DNA of 64,000 bases from SIG440 sp045578305 (GCA_045578305.1 JAZNKA010000051.1:1-64000), one strand, 5' to 3'; shown: positions 1 through 6,493, counted from the stretch's first letter. The notes: generated from the letters alone by a model not told the origin. A program made the numbers and translations.

Positions 1-549
1 ACTCCATTCGAAGTCTGGATTATCCGTGTCATAGGTAGCGGTAACATTGATTTTTATTTTCTTATCAATAGAAGTGTCAATGTTTTTTGTTCCCCCGAGA
101 ACAGAATAGGGGGTTTCTGTAACTATACCACGGATTTTAATATAATCGTATAAAGGGTCACTTTCATCAGGGGTAATGATTCCATTAAGAGAAGTATTTA
201 TAGGTTTTAGACTATTTAAATTGTCCCAGAAAAAGATTTTTACGGGGCAATTTAAATAGCTTTGGCTTCCGCTTAAGGATATACTAAAATCTGTTGCAGT
301 TGTAGGTGAATCATCATAGGTTACATTTAAAAGTTTTCCTGGATCGTCGTACACTGCCATTATCACAATACAGTCAAGCACAGTGTTAAAGGTCATTTTT
401 GCAGTAACCGTGTTTCCGCTGTTGTCGCAAACAATGCTTTTAAGTGTTACATTGTCCGGTAGCGTTCCTGCATTTGTTACAATGGACAAAAATGACAGAG
501 TAACAAAAAGTATTGAAATAGTTAATATTATGCTGATAACTTTTTTCAT
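1..549 (-). CDS. Secreted protein of unknown function, cut by the window edge
   Basis: An open frame of 183 codons runs off the left edge without a stop. It starts at an ATG preceded by a strong AGGAGGAAAG ribosome site. The N-terminus is a typical Sec signal peptide (MKKVISIIL, hydrophobic core, then about residue 27 TNAG as a likely cleavage region). The mature part is rich in Thr, Ser, Asp and Asn and contains KIFFWDNLNSLKPI, which resembles a short motif I associate with clostridial extracellular proteins; that link is from memory. No enzyme domain is visible in the part seen. Two sigma-A promoters and repressor-like dyads lie upstream, shared with the divergent Xre gene, so expression is probably switched. 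Function is not assigned. Confidence 0.75.
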   Translation of the reverse strand, partial: MKKVISIILTISILFVTLSFLSIVTNAGTLPDNVTLKSIVCDNSGNTVTAKMTFNTVLDCIVIMAVYDDPGKLLNVTYDDSPTTATDFSISLSGSQSYLNCPVKIFFWDNLNSLKPINTSLNGIITPDESDPLYDYIKIRGIVTETPYSVLGGTKNIDTSIDKKIKINVTATYDTDNPDFEWS

Positions 550-579
550 ATAGCTTTCCTCCTGGAAGTGTTTTACAGC

Positions 580-608
580 ATTATAACATATTTTGGGGAA
601 TATGTCCA
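580..608 (-). promoter_or_regulatory. Sigma-A promoter P1 for the edge-cut secreted protein
   Basis: On the minus strand TGGACA (603-608) and TATAAT (580-585) are separated by 17 bases. The -35 box lies inside a GGACATATTCCC element related to the perfect dyad at 638-652, so a bound repressor would cover the -35. Confidence 0.7.
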
Positions 609-632
609 CTGCACGTAATATTACTTAACAAC

Positions 633-661
633 ATTATAGGACAATATGTCCTTAAAGTCAA
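633..661 (-). promoter_or_regulatory. Second sigma-A promoter P2 for the same gene
   Basis: On the minus strand TTGACT (656-661) and TATAAT (633-638) are separated by 17 bases. The dyad at 638-652 fills most of the spacer. Confidence 0.6.
638..652. promoter_or_regulatory. 15-bp dyad operator AGGACA-ATA-TGTCCT
   Basis: Perfect 6-bp inverted repeats with a 3-bp centre. An imperfect copy sharing AATATGTCC lies at 595-607. The site sits between two divergent genes, one of which encodes a small Xre repressor, so it is a natural operator candidate. That the Xre protein is the ligand is inference. Confidence 0.6.
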
Positions 662-702
662 TATAAATATTCCGTATGCTATATAATTTTACTGGTGATA
701 AT

Positions 703-930
703 ATGGTTATGAAGTTGAGAATACGAGATTTGAGGGAAGATAATGACTTGACGCAGAAAACGGTTGCAAAACATTTGATGTGTGACCAGTCATTATATTC
801 AAAGTATGAAAGAGGAGAAAGGGAAATGCCTCTTAAACTTATTGTTGAGCTTGCCCAATTTTATAATGTAAGCGTTGATTATCTTGTGGGTATCACAGAT
901 GAAACTGCACCATATTGCCGAAAAGTATGA
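703..930 (+). CDS. Small Xre-family DNA-binding regulator
   Basis: 75 residues from the ATG at 703, which has GGTGAT just upstream; a start at 709 is also possible. Nearly the whole protein is a Cro/C1-type helix-turn-helix: LRIRDLREDNDLTQKTVAKHL forms the first helices, QSLYSKYERGEREMP the recognition helix and turn, and LAQFYNVSVDYLVG the family's usual C-terminal signature. There is no effector or oligomerisation domain, so it is probably a simple repressor. A TATAAT at 682-687 gives a very short leader. It diverges from the secreted protein gene, and dyads at 595-607 and 638-652 lie between them. Likely role (inferred): autoregulator and switch of the neighbour. Confidence 0.85.
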   Translation: MVMKLRIRDLREDNDLTQKTVAKHLMCDQSLYSKYERGEREMPLKLIVELAQFYNVSVDYLVGITDETAPYCRKV

Positions 931-933
931 CGA

Positions 934-992
934 TCAGCAATCACGAGGACGGTTCTCCCGATTGTCAATCGGGGGGACGGTTCTGTTGATTG
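934..992. repeat. REP-like element with two GGACGGTTCT copies
   Basis: Two direct copies of GGACGGTTCT (947-956 and 975-984) flank a palindrome, CCCGATTG (957-964) and CAATCGGG (966-973). The outer edges CAATCA and TGATTG also pair. The GGGGACGGTTCT core resembles REP sequences found near Y1-family (RAYT) transposases in many genomes; that comparison is from memory. No transposase lies nearby. Confidence 0.55.
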
Positions 993-1021
993 ATATTAGG
1001 GTATAATTTATTTTAAATTTT

Positions 1022-1077
1022 TCATATATTTATACCACAATGACACATATAAATCCCGAAAGGGGAAATATAAAATG
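1022..1077 (+). promoter_or_regulatory. Orphan forespore-type promoter and ribosome site without a gene
   Basis: CATATAA (1046-1052), then CGAAAGGGGAAATATAAAATG, closely matches the layout upstream of the genes at 2139 and 3527. The ATG at 1075 runs straight into the terminator at 1083-1112 and has no credible protein behind it. It may be the remnant of a lost small gene. Confidence 0.35.
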
Positions 1078-1082
1078 AAATT

Positions 1083-1112
1083 AAAAAGACATCCAATTTT
1101 GGATGTCTTTTT
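1083..1112 (-). terminator. Terminator of the ZIP transporter gene
   Basis: A 12-bp perfect stem, AAAAAGACATCC (1083-1094) and GGATGTCTTTTT (1101-1112), with a 6-base loop. It has T-runs on both strands and lies 46 bases past the ZIP stop. Confidence 0.85.
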
Positions 1113-1158
1113 CGCTATTATTTATCTTCCCAAAAACTTGGTCACACCCATCAACCGT

Positions 1159-1962
1159 TCATCCAAGCATTACATCAAGCAGCATCATTGTTGCAAAGCC
1201 GGCGATAATTCCTGCGGTGGAAAAGTAGGGTTGTTTTTCCTGATTTTGTTGACACTCAGGAATCAGCTCATGTACAGCGACCAAAATCATTGCTCCGGCG
1301 GCGAATGAAAGGGCGTAGGGTAAAATCTTTTCAACATAAACAACAAGTAATGCACCAATTACTCCGGCTATGGGTTCGACCATGCCCGATGCCTGACCGT
1401 ATAAAAAGCTCTTTTTTCTTGAATAGCCTTCACGTCTTAGGGGCAGAGAAACTGCCGCACCCTCGGGGAAGTTTTGCAGACCTATTCCAATTGCAATAGT
1501 AATTGCTCCCATGAGACCTTCGGTGCTGAATCCTACATTTTGCAGAGCACCAAATGCGACGCCAACCGCCAGACCTTCGGGAATATTATGAAGAGTTATA
1601 GACAGAATAAGCATAATAATCCGATTAAGTCTTTCGCCTGATTTTGCTTGTGAAGTGTTTATGTTTCTTCTTGCAAAAGAAACGGTTTTATCAGATAACC
1701 ACATAAAGACAGCACCAAACAAAAATCCGGTGGTTGCAACAAAATATGCAGGAAGAGCAGAAGCCTCTTCGGCTCTCTCGATTGCAGGTTGTAAAAGCGA
1801 CCAGAAGCTTGCCGCTATCATAACTCCCGAGGCAAACCCCAGCATTAAATTCAGTATTTTTGGATTGGGAGATTTAAAAAAGGCAACTGTTGCAGCACCC
1901 AAAGCAGTCACAAACCATGTGCCTAAAGTTGCAATCAGTGCCATTAAGACAAAATTATCCAT
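1159..1962 (-). CDS. ZIP-family divalent metal transporter
   Basis: 267 residues from the ATG at 1962, chosen because TTGGAGGTG lies directly upstream; the frame stays open further but without a ribosome site. ZIP proteins import Zn, Fe or Mn across the membrane. Both family signatures are present: HNIPEGLAVGVAFGAL in TM4 and QNFPEGAAVSLPLRREG in TM5, each carrying metal-binding His/Asn/Glu. About eight hydrophobic segments are visible and there is no cytoplasmic His-rich loop, as in the ZupT/GufA branch. It is monocistronic, with its own promoter (1981-2009) and terminator. A perfect 12-bp palindrome in the promoter spacer suggests metal-responsive repression. The metal specificity cannot be read from sequence. 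Confidence 0.9.
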   Translation of the reverse strand: MDNFVLMALIATLGTWFVTALGAATVAFFKSPNPKILNLMLGFASGVMIAASFWSLLQPAIERAEEASALPAYFVATTGFLFGAVFMWLSDKTVSFARRNINTSQAKSGERLNRIIMLILSITLHNIPEGLAVGVAFGALQNVGFSTEGLMGAITIAIGIGLQNFPEGAAVSLPLRREGYSRKKSFLYGQASGMVEPIAGVIGALLVVYVEKILPYALSFAAGAMILVAVHELIPECQQNQEKQPYFSTAGIIAGFATMMLLDVMLG

Positions 1963-1980
1963 AAAGCACCTCCAATATTT

Positions 1981-2009
1981 AGTATATTTTGGAGATTTAA
2001 ATCTGTGAA
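1981..2009 (-). promoter_or_regulatory. ZIP promoter with a 12-bp palindrome in its spacer
   Basis: TTCACA (2004-2009) and TATACT (1981-1986) on the minus strand are spaced by 17 bases. AGATTTAAATCT (1993-2004), a perfect palindrome, fills the spacer and is well placed for a repressor to block RNA polymerase. Confidence 0.6.
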
Positions 2010-2081
2010 GAATGGAATGAAAATCAAGATAAAGGGATGGATCTCCCAATTGATATTATGATATGATTTATCTTAAAAGTT

Positions 2082-2111
2082 TTATATATTTCCCTAAAAC
2101 TGAGCATACTA
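2082..2111 (+). promoter_or_regulatory. Forespore sigma (F/G)-like promoter
   Basis: CATACTA (2105-2111) matches the sigma-G -10 consensus CATnhTA. TTATA (2082-2086) lies 18 bases upstream, the usual sigma-G spacing. The -35 fits only partly. The promoter at 3474-3503 has the same layout. Confidence 0.5.
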
Positions 2112-2138
2112 ACTTCGAAAGGGGAGATGAATTAAACT

Positions 2139-2591
2139 ATGAAAAAAATAATATCTTTAACAACTCTGGTATTTTTGTTTGTGTGTTTTGTGACAGGTTG
2201 CGACATGGTTGAAAGTGGCGAAAGAGCCGTAGAACGAGGCGTACAACAAGTGGAAGAGGGCGCTTCGGCATTGATGAATGACGGAAAGGCTATGCTTGAT
2301 GACACAAAGGATATGATGCAAGGTCAGGGTAACGGTATGGACATGGGCAGCTCTTCGTCTGGAAATGAAGAAAAATCCGAATTCATAGGTGAAGAAAAAG
2401 CAAAAGAAATCGCTTTGAAAAAAGCAAATGTGACGACAGAAAGTGTGATTTTTGACAAAGTTGAGCTTGACCTTGATGACGGAGTATGGCGATACGAAGT
2501 GGATTTTAAAAAGGATACGACTGAGTATGATGCAGAGATTAATGCGATTGACGGCTCGATTTTAAAATGGGAAGTAGATAATAATCAGTAA
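2139..2591 (+). CDS. Lipoprotein with a PepSY-like C-terminal domain
   Basis: 150 residues. A lipoprotein signal peptide ends in the lipobox VTGC (Cys21), so the protein should be lipid-anchored outside the cytoplasmic membrane. Residues 22-85 form a charged, low-complexity linker rich in Glu, Met, Gly and Ser. Residues 86-150 resemble a PepSY domain: IGEEKAKEIALKKANV, then a strand pair and DGVWRYEVDFKKDTTEYDAEINAIDGSILKWE. PepSY domains are often peptidase inhibitors or accessory folds. The start has GAAAGGGGAG upstream. The promoter looks forespore-type, which suggests (inference) a role in sporulation or the spore envelope. Confidence 0.8.
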   Translation: MKKIISLTTLVFLFVCFVTGCDMVESGERAVERGVQQVEEGASALMNDGKAMLDDTKDMMQGQGNGMDMGSSSSGNEEKSEFIGEEKAKEIALKKANVTTESVIFDKVELDLDDGVWRYEVDFKKDTTEYDAEINAIDGSILKWEVDNNQ

Positions 2592-2608
2592 ACTCCATAA
2601 ACCAAAAT

Positions 2609-2642
2609 GGCTGTGACAAAATTGTCACAGCCTCATTTTTTG
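2609..2642 (+). terminator. Terminator, member of the TGTGACAAA hairpin family
   Basis: GGCTGTGACAA pairs with TTGTCACAGCC (2609-2632) followed by a T-run. Near-identical hairpins occur at 4455, 23278 and 24911. Confidence 0.85.
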
Positions 2643-2733
2643 GGAGTCCTGATTTGCAGCCTATTGTCTTTTTTTAAAAAGAATGTTATACTGATTATAA
2701 ATAGGTCGTTGAGTTTATAAGAAAGGTACTAAT

Positions 2734-3438
2734 ATGAAGGAAAAAATATATACAATCCCAATAAATGAAGCATTGGATGCGGATTGCAGTTGCCCATTTT
2801 GTTTTTTGGAAAAAAGGCTTGAGGATGAGGCATTAGATTATACACTTGGGCCTGCTATGATGGAGTCGGATTTCAGAATGATTACAAATGAAAAGGGGTT
2901 TTGCAAGACGCATATAAAAAAGCTTATTGAAAAACGGAACGCCTTGTCGCTTGCGCTCATTATGGATACACATATTGGAGAGATTGAATCGCTTTTTGGA
3001 CTAAAAAATAATGAAAAATCCATATTTAAAAAGAAAAATACGGCGGAGCCGTTTGTGGCAGCTCTTAGACATGTTGCAGATGAATGTACGGTATGCTCGC
3101 GCGTTAATCACACTCTTGAGAGGTATTTTCATACGTTTGTTTTTATGCTTAAAAGCGAAAAGGGATTTCTTCAAAAGGTCCTTGACAAGAACGGTTTTTG
3201 CTTTGAGCACTTTGCAAAGCTTGCAGAAGTTGCTTTTGCAAAGCTTTCGGATAAAGAGATTGAAAAATACTTTGACCCGATTATAGAACTGCAAAAAAAT
3301 AAAATTGAAGAATATCACGAATATATCAAGAAATTTGCCGATTGTTTTGATTACAGAAACGCCGGCAAAAAAATTGATGTTCCTAAAGATATTTTAACAA
3401 AAACAGCTGAGTTGCTGAATGGAGAACTTGAAAAATGA
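2734..3438 (+). CDS. DUF6062 family protein with paired cysteine motifs
   Basis: 234 residues, soluble, no signal peptide. I recognise the DUF6062 family from the opening MKEKIYTIPINEA and the two-repeat cysteine pattern: CSCPFC near residue 20, GFCKTH near 56, CTVC near 117 and GFCFEHF near 154. Each half thus carries a CxxC pair and a later GFCxxH, as in a metal-binding duplicated fold. The rest is helical and charged. The biochemical role of the family is unknown to me. The ribosome site is GAAAGG. It sits between two genes with forespore-type promoters but has no such promoter that I can see. Confidence 0.75.
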   Translation: MKEKIYTIPINEALDADCSCPFCFLEKRLEDEALDYTLGPAMMESDFRMITNEKGFCKTHIKKLIEKRNALSLALIMDTHIGEIESLFGLKNNEKSIFKKKNTAEPFVAALRHVADECTVCSRVNHTLERYFHTFVFMLKSEKGFLQKVLDKNGFCFEHFAKLAEVAFAKLSDKEIEKYFDPIIELQKNKIEEYHEYIKKFADCFDYRNAGKKIDVPKDILTKTAELLNGELEK

Positions 3439-3473
3439 TGCGATTGATTTTTTCGGCAAAAGCTAAAATTATT

Positions 3474-3503
3474 CTATACTTCCCCCAAAACCTGCACATA
3501 CTA
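3474..3503 (+). promoter_or_regulatory. Forespore sigma (F/G)-like promoter
   Basis: CTATA (3474-3478), an 18-base spacer, then CATACTA (3497-3503). The spacer also shares TTCCC and AAAAC with the promoter at 2082-2111, and both run into CGAAAGGGG as ribosome site. Confidence 0.5.
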
Positions 3504-3526
3504 AGTGCGAAAGGGGGATATAAAAA

Positions 3527-3652
3527 ATGAAGGAAGAAACAAAGAAAAATAATGATAAGAGTTCAAAGGAACTCACACACCCGGGGAAGATAAAAGGAAA
3601 GATTGATGTTCCTGACACGCGCGAGCGCAGAGACGGTCCCGGCGGAAATTAA
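3527..3652 (+). CDS. 41-residue basic protein ending in RRDGPGGN
   Basis: A short frame (MKEETKKNNDKSSKEL to RRDGPGGN) with a strong ribosome site AAAGGGGG and a clean terminator directly after the stop. It is hydrophilic and charged and should be unstructured in the N-terminal half. The C-terminal pattern DxxDTRERRDGPGGN resembles the ends of small conserved clostridial proteins of unknown function; this is recall, not a search. The promoter is forespore-type, so a small spore protein is a reasonable guess. A complete transcription unit of promoter, ribosome site, ORF and terminator within 215 bases argues that it is real. Confidence 0.65.
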   Translation: MKEETKKNNDKSSKELTHPGKIKGKIDVPDTRERRDGPGGN

Positions 3653-3656
3653 ATGT

Positions 3657-3687
3657 AAGGACGGTTATATTCAACCGTCCTTTTTAA
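3657..3687 (+). terminator. Terminator of the 41-residue gene
   Basis: AAGGACGGTT pairs with AACCGTCCTT (3657-3682) followed by T5. The stem contains GGACGGTT, the same core as the REP-like repeat at 947-984. Confidence 0.9.
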
Positions 3688-3767
3688 TGTCTTAAAATTT
3701 TAATAAGGATAAAATTGTATTGCTTTGGAAAGAATATCGATATATTCTAAAAAAGTGAGGTAATTGT

Positions 3768-4436
3768 ATGTTTAAACACGAGAAATTGTTGTTTCACCCG
3801 GTAGAAATTGAAAAACCAAATCCTCAGTATGCTGCGCTTTTACAGGAACAGCTTGGCGGCGGCAACGGCGAGCTCAAGGCGGCGATGCAGTATATGTCGC
3901 AAAGCTTCAGGATAAAGGACCCCGAAATCAAGGATTTGTTTTTGGACATTGCGGCAGAGGAGCTTAGTCACCTTGAGATGATTTCGCAGACAATCAATAT
4001 GCTGAACGGTCATGATGTAGATGCGTCAAAAGTGCCAAATGGCGAGATACAGACTCATGTTTTGCTTGGACTTAATCCGGGACTTATCAACGCATCGGGA
4101 TATTCGTGGACAGGAGACTATGTAACAGTTACCGGAGATTTGTGTGCGGATTTGCTTTCGAATATTGCTTCTGAGCAGAGAGCAAAGGTTGTATATGAAT
4201 ATCTTTATCGTCAAATCGAGGACAAAAAGGTGAGAGAAACCATTGACTTTTTGTTAAATCGCGAAGAAGCACACAATGCGATGTTCAGAGAGGCGTTTAA
4301 CAAGGTGCAAAACACAGGGTCAAATCAAGATTTTGGAACGACAAAGGCGGCGAAAATGTACTTCAGTATGTCCGAGCCGTCACCGGCAAATTCATCGCTC
4401 TCGGGAGTAGAGGGGAAAAAGCCGTCATTTGAATAA
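3768..4436 (+). CDS. Manganese catalase family protein, CotJC-like
   Basis: 222 residues of ferritin-like four-helix fold. Manganese catalases use a dinuclear Mn centre to dismutate hydrogen peroxide. The expected ligands are visible: GELKAAMQYMSQSF (Glu35), AAEELSHLEMI (Glu and His near 67-70), ASEQRAKVVYEYLY (Glu near 138) and NREEAHNAMF (Glu and His near 172). The length is close to spore-coat CotJC rather than the longer LAB-type catalases, and the N-terminus (MFKHEKLLFHPVEIEKPNP) is also CotJC-like. cotJA and cotJB are not beside it. A GAATAT/ATATTC dyad at 3732-3747 lies upstream. The terminator is at 4455. A coat or forespore role is inference. Confidence 0.88.
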   Translation: MFKHEKLLFHPVEIEKPNPQYAALLQEQLGGGNGELKAAMQYMSQSFRIKDPEIKDLFLDIAAEELSHLEMISQTINMLNGHDVDASKVPNGEIQTHVLLGLNPGLINASGYSWTGDYVTVTGDLCADLLSNIASEQRAKVVYEYLYRQIEDKKVRETIDFLLNREEAHNAMFREAFNKVQNTGSNQDFGTTKAAKMYFSMSEPSPANSSLSGVEGKKPSFE

Positions 4437-4454
4437 ATGAAATAACCCAAAATG

Positions 4455-4485
4455 GCTGTGGCAAATTTTGTCACAGCTGTTTTTA
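4455..4485 (+). terminator. Terminator, TGTGACAAA hairpin family
   Basis: GCTGTGGCAAA (4455-4465) pairs with TTTGTCACAGC (4467-4477) with one G-U pair, followed by TGTTTTTA. It belongs to the same family as 2609, 23278 and 24911. Confidence 0.8.
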
Positions 4486-4583
4486 TATAGTTTAAAATTG
4501 CCTATATAATGTATAAGTCTATATGTTTAAATGAGATTTGTGATAATTTATTATTAAAACATTAGATAAGCGGGGCGAGGGAA

Positions 4584-4790
4584 TTGCTAAGATTGAATGT
4601 ATTAAATTTGCTCGAAAAGAAAGGTAAGACAAAATACTGGCTGTACAAACAAATGGGTATGAGCTACCAGAACTTTACAAAGATGATTAACAATGAGACA
4701 AAGTCGATAAGATATGAGAACATAGAGGCTTTGTGTTATATTCTTGATTGCAAATTGGACGAGCTTTTGATTTTTGAAGATGAAAAATGA
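4584..4790 (+). CDS. Small Cro/C1-type helix-turn-helix regulator
   Basis: 68 residues from a TTG start (GGGGCGAGG just upstream); a second TTG at 4593 has better spacing, so the first three residues are uncertain. The protein is a bare helix-turn-helix of the HTH_26/YozG type: LLEKKGKTKYWLYKQMGMSYQNFTKMIN, then IRYENIEALCYILDCKLDELL. The final four bases overlap the start of the ComEA-like gene (ATGA), so the two are translationally coupled. Target unknown; coupling suggests it controls or is co-expressed with the membrane DNA-binding protein. Confidence 0.8.
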   Translation: MLRLNVLNLLEKKGKTKYWLYKQMGMSYQNFTKMINNETKSIRYENIEALCYILDCKLDELLIFEDEK

Positions 4791-5197
4791 TGAAAAAAGA
4801 CGAATTTTACGAGAGGTTTATGTTTCTGCCGATTATTGTGATTGTCGTGTCGGTTTTGTGCATTGGGTTCAACGGTTATGCACAGCTTTTTCCCGAGGAG
4901 GAAATTCCTTATGCCGAGCCTGCCGGGGAGGAAAGCGCAGAAGATGTGACTTATGCATCAAAAAAGGTGGAAAAGATTGAGGCAGGAGATGAAAAGATAG
5001 ATATAAATACCGCGACGGCAGAGGACTTTCAAAGACTGCCGGGAATTGGTGTTGTAAAAGCCGACGCGGCGGTAAAACAGCGCGAGAAGATGGGGGGATT
5101 CAGGACACTCGAGGATTTGATGTGTACCGAGGGCATAGGCGAAAAGTTGTTTGAAAACTTGAAACAGTTTATTAAAATATCGAGTAGGTTGAGATAA
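4787..5197 (+). CDS. ComEA-like membrane-anchored helix-hairpin-helix protein
   Basis: 136 residues. One N-terminal membrane helix (FLPIIVIVVSVLCIGF, residues 11-27), an acidic linker of about 40 residues, then a ComEA-type helix-hairpin-helix domain: IDINTATAEDFQRLPGIGVVKADAAVKQREKMGGFRTLEDL followed by GIGEKLFENLKQFI. ComEA proteins bind double-stranded DNA outside the membrane for uptake. The two glycine hairpins (PGIG, EGIG) are intact. It is shorter than B. subtilis ComEA and lacks its long linker. The channel gene comEC is not adjacent. It overlaps the upstream HTH gene by 4 bp, with an ATGATG start. DNA-uptake function is likely but not shown. Confidence 0.85.
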   Translation: MMKKDEFYERFMFLPIIVIVVSVLCIGFNGYAQLFPEEEIPYAEPAGEESAEDVTYASKKVEKIEAGDEKIDINTATAEDFQRLPGIGVVKADAAVKQREKMGGFRTLEDLMCTEGIGEKLFENLKQFIKISSRLR

Positions 5198-5271
5198 CAT
5201 ACAACAGAGGTCGCTTTGACACGGGAATCTTGATTTATGTGGTCAGCTGTCCCCTGAAATTTTTAATTAAC

Positions 5272-5303
5272 AAAAAAAGGTTGTGCATGGCACAACCTTT
5301 TTT
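5272..5303. terminator. Bidirectional terminator between convergent genes
   Basis: GGTTGTGC (5279-5286), loop ATG, GCACAACC (5290-5297), flanked by A7 on the left and T6 on the right, so it works for the ComEA gene (+) and the transketolase operon (-). Confidence 0.9.
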
Positions 5304-5355
5304 GTTGTCTTTAAAGTTAGATTTAAGGGTAGTGAACATTTTGCAATAACCCAAA

Positions 5356-5532
5356 CTATGCCTGCTTTTTTACAATGGCGTACTCATCGCCATTCTGCCA
5401 GTAAGGACAGTCAAAATTGCTGCCACTCAAAAATCTTTGCATTTCGTCTTCGTCAAGATCTATCTGACAGACATAACACTCAAAATATTCGTCATATTCG
5501 TAATGTGCACAGGTTTCGCAGTTTGTTGACAT
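5356..5532 (-). CDS. DUF6472 family small cysteine protein
   Basis: 58 residues from the ATG at 5532, selected for its GGTGA ribosome site; the frame extends upstream into the transketolase gene but without need. The sequence STNCETCAHYEYDEYFECYVCQIDLDEDEM then SNFDCPYW matches the DUF6472 family as I know it: two CxxC-type pairs and an acidic DEDEM motif, probably a small zinc-binding fold. Function is unknown. It is the last gene of the minus-strand operon, 13 bases after the transketolase stop, and is followed by the terminator at 5279-5297. Confidence 0.75.
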   Translation of the reverse strand: MSTNCETCAHYEYDEYFECYVCQIDLDEDEMQRFLSGSNFDCPYWQNGDEYAIVKKQA

Positions 5533-5545
5533 ATTTTCACCGACT

Positions 5546-6493
5546 TTATTTCTTTTTTGCAATTGCAGCCTTTGCTTTTTCGACTATTGTCTTTGTGTCA
5601 AGACCATAAATTTCGAAAAGCTCTGCAGGAGTTCCCGAACGACCAAAAACATCGTTTGTGCCGACTCTTTGCATTGGAACGGGATATTCTTCAACCAAAA
5701 CTTCGCTTACAGCAGAACCAAGGCCGCCGATTATGTTGTGTTCTTCGGCAGTTACTATTGCACCGGTTTCTTTTGCCGCTTTTACAATAATTTCGCGGTC
5801 AATTGGTTTGATGGTTGGCATATTTACAACCCTTGCCGAAATTCCTTGTTCGCCTAAAATCTTGCTTGCTTCCATAGCATAAGGAATCATAAGTCCTGTT
5901 GCAATAATGGTAACATCTGTACCGCTTGCAAGCTCTACACCTTTGCCGATTTCAAACTTATAGTCATCTCCAAAAACTGTGGGGACTGCAAGTCTTCCAA
6001 AACGAAGGTAAACAGGACCGTCGTGTTCGATTGCTGCTTTTACACAAAGACGTGCCTCGGTCGCATCGGCGGGGTTTAAGATAACCATTCCGGGGATTGT
6101 GCGCATAAGCCCGATATCTTCAAGACATTGATGAGTTGCGCCGTCTTCACCTACAGAGATTCCTGCATGTGTTGCGCCGATTTTTACATTCAGCTTGGGA
6201 TAGCCGATTGAATTGCGGATTTGCTCGAAGGCACGACCTGATGCAAACATAGCAAACGAGCTTGCGAAAACAATTTTGCCGCATGATGCCATTCCGGCAG
6301 CAGCCGACATCATATTAGCCTCGGCGATGCCTGCGTTAAAAAATCTTTCGGGGTATACTTTTTTGAAGTTGTCTGTTTTTGTCGATTTTGAAAGGTCCGC
6401 ATCAAAAACAACTATTCTTTCGTCGCAGCCAAACTCTGCAAGTGCTGCACCGTATGCCTCACGTGTAGCCTTTTTCTCGCCTATTTTATACAT
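5546..6493 (-). CDS. Transketolase, C-terminal subunit
   Basis: 315 residues from ATG 6493 (MYKIGEKKATREAYG), chosen for its spacing of 7 from GGAGGTG; ATG 6499 is too close. This is the pyrimidine-binding plus C-terminal half of transketolase, made as a separate chain in many Clostridia. Together with the N-terminal subunit it moves two-carbon units between sugar phosphates in the non-oxidative pentose phosphate pathway. Visible: ERFFNAGIAEANMMSAAAGMA with the catalytic Glu that activates thiamine diphosphate, HAGISVGEDGATHQ, and the C-terminal Rossmann part beginning near 190. It overlaps the upstream subunit stop, giving coupled 1:1 synthesis. Confidence 0.95.
   Translation of the reverse strand: MYKIGEKKATREAYGAALAEFGCDERIVVFDADLSKSTKTDNFKKVYPERFFNAGIAEANMMSAAAGMASCGKIVFASSFAMFASGRAFEQIRNSIGYPKLNVKIGATHAGISVGEDGATHQCLEDIGLMRTIPGMVILNPADATEARLCVKAAIEHDGPVYLRFGRLAVPTVFGDDYKFEIGKGVELASGTDVTIIATGLMIPYAMEASKILGEQGISARVVNMPTIKPIDREIIVKAAKETGAIVTAEEHNIIGGLGSAVSEVLVEEYPVPMQRVGTNDVFGRSGTPAELFEIYGLDTKTIVEKAKAAIAKKK

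Noticed and set aside
1075..1308. 77-codon plus-strand frame starting right after a good ribosome site
   Set aside because: It runs through the ZIP terminator hairpin and then lies antisense to the ZIP coding sequence; the protein has no plausible character.
4774..4980. 68-codon frame overlapping the HTH and ComEA-like genes
   Set aside because: An alternative frame over two well-supported genes; Arg/Cys-rich and without its own ribosome site.
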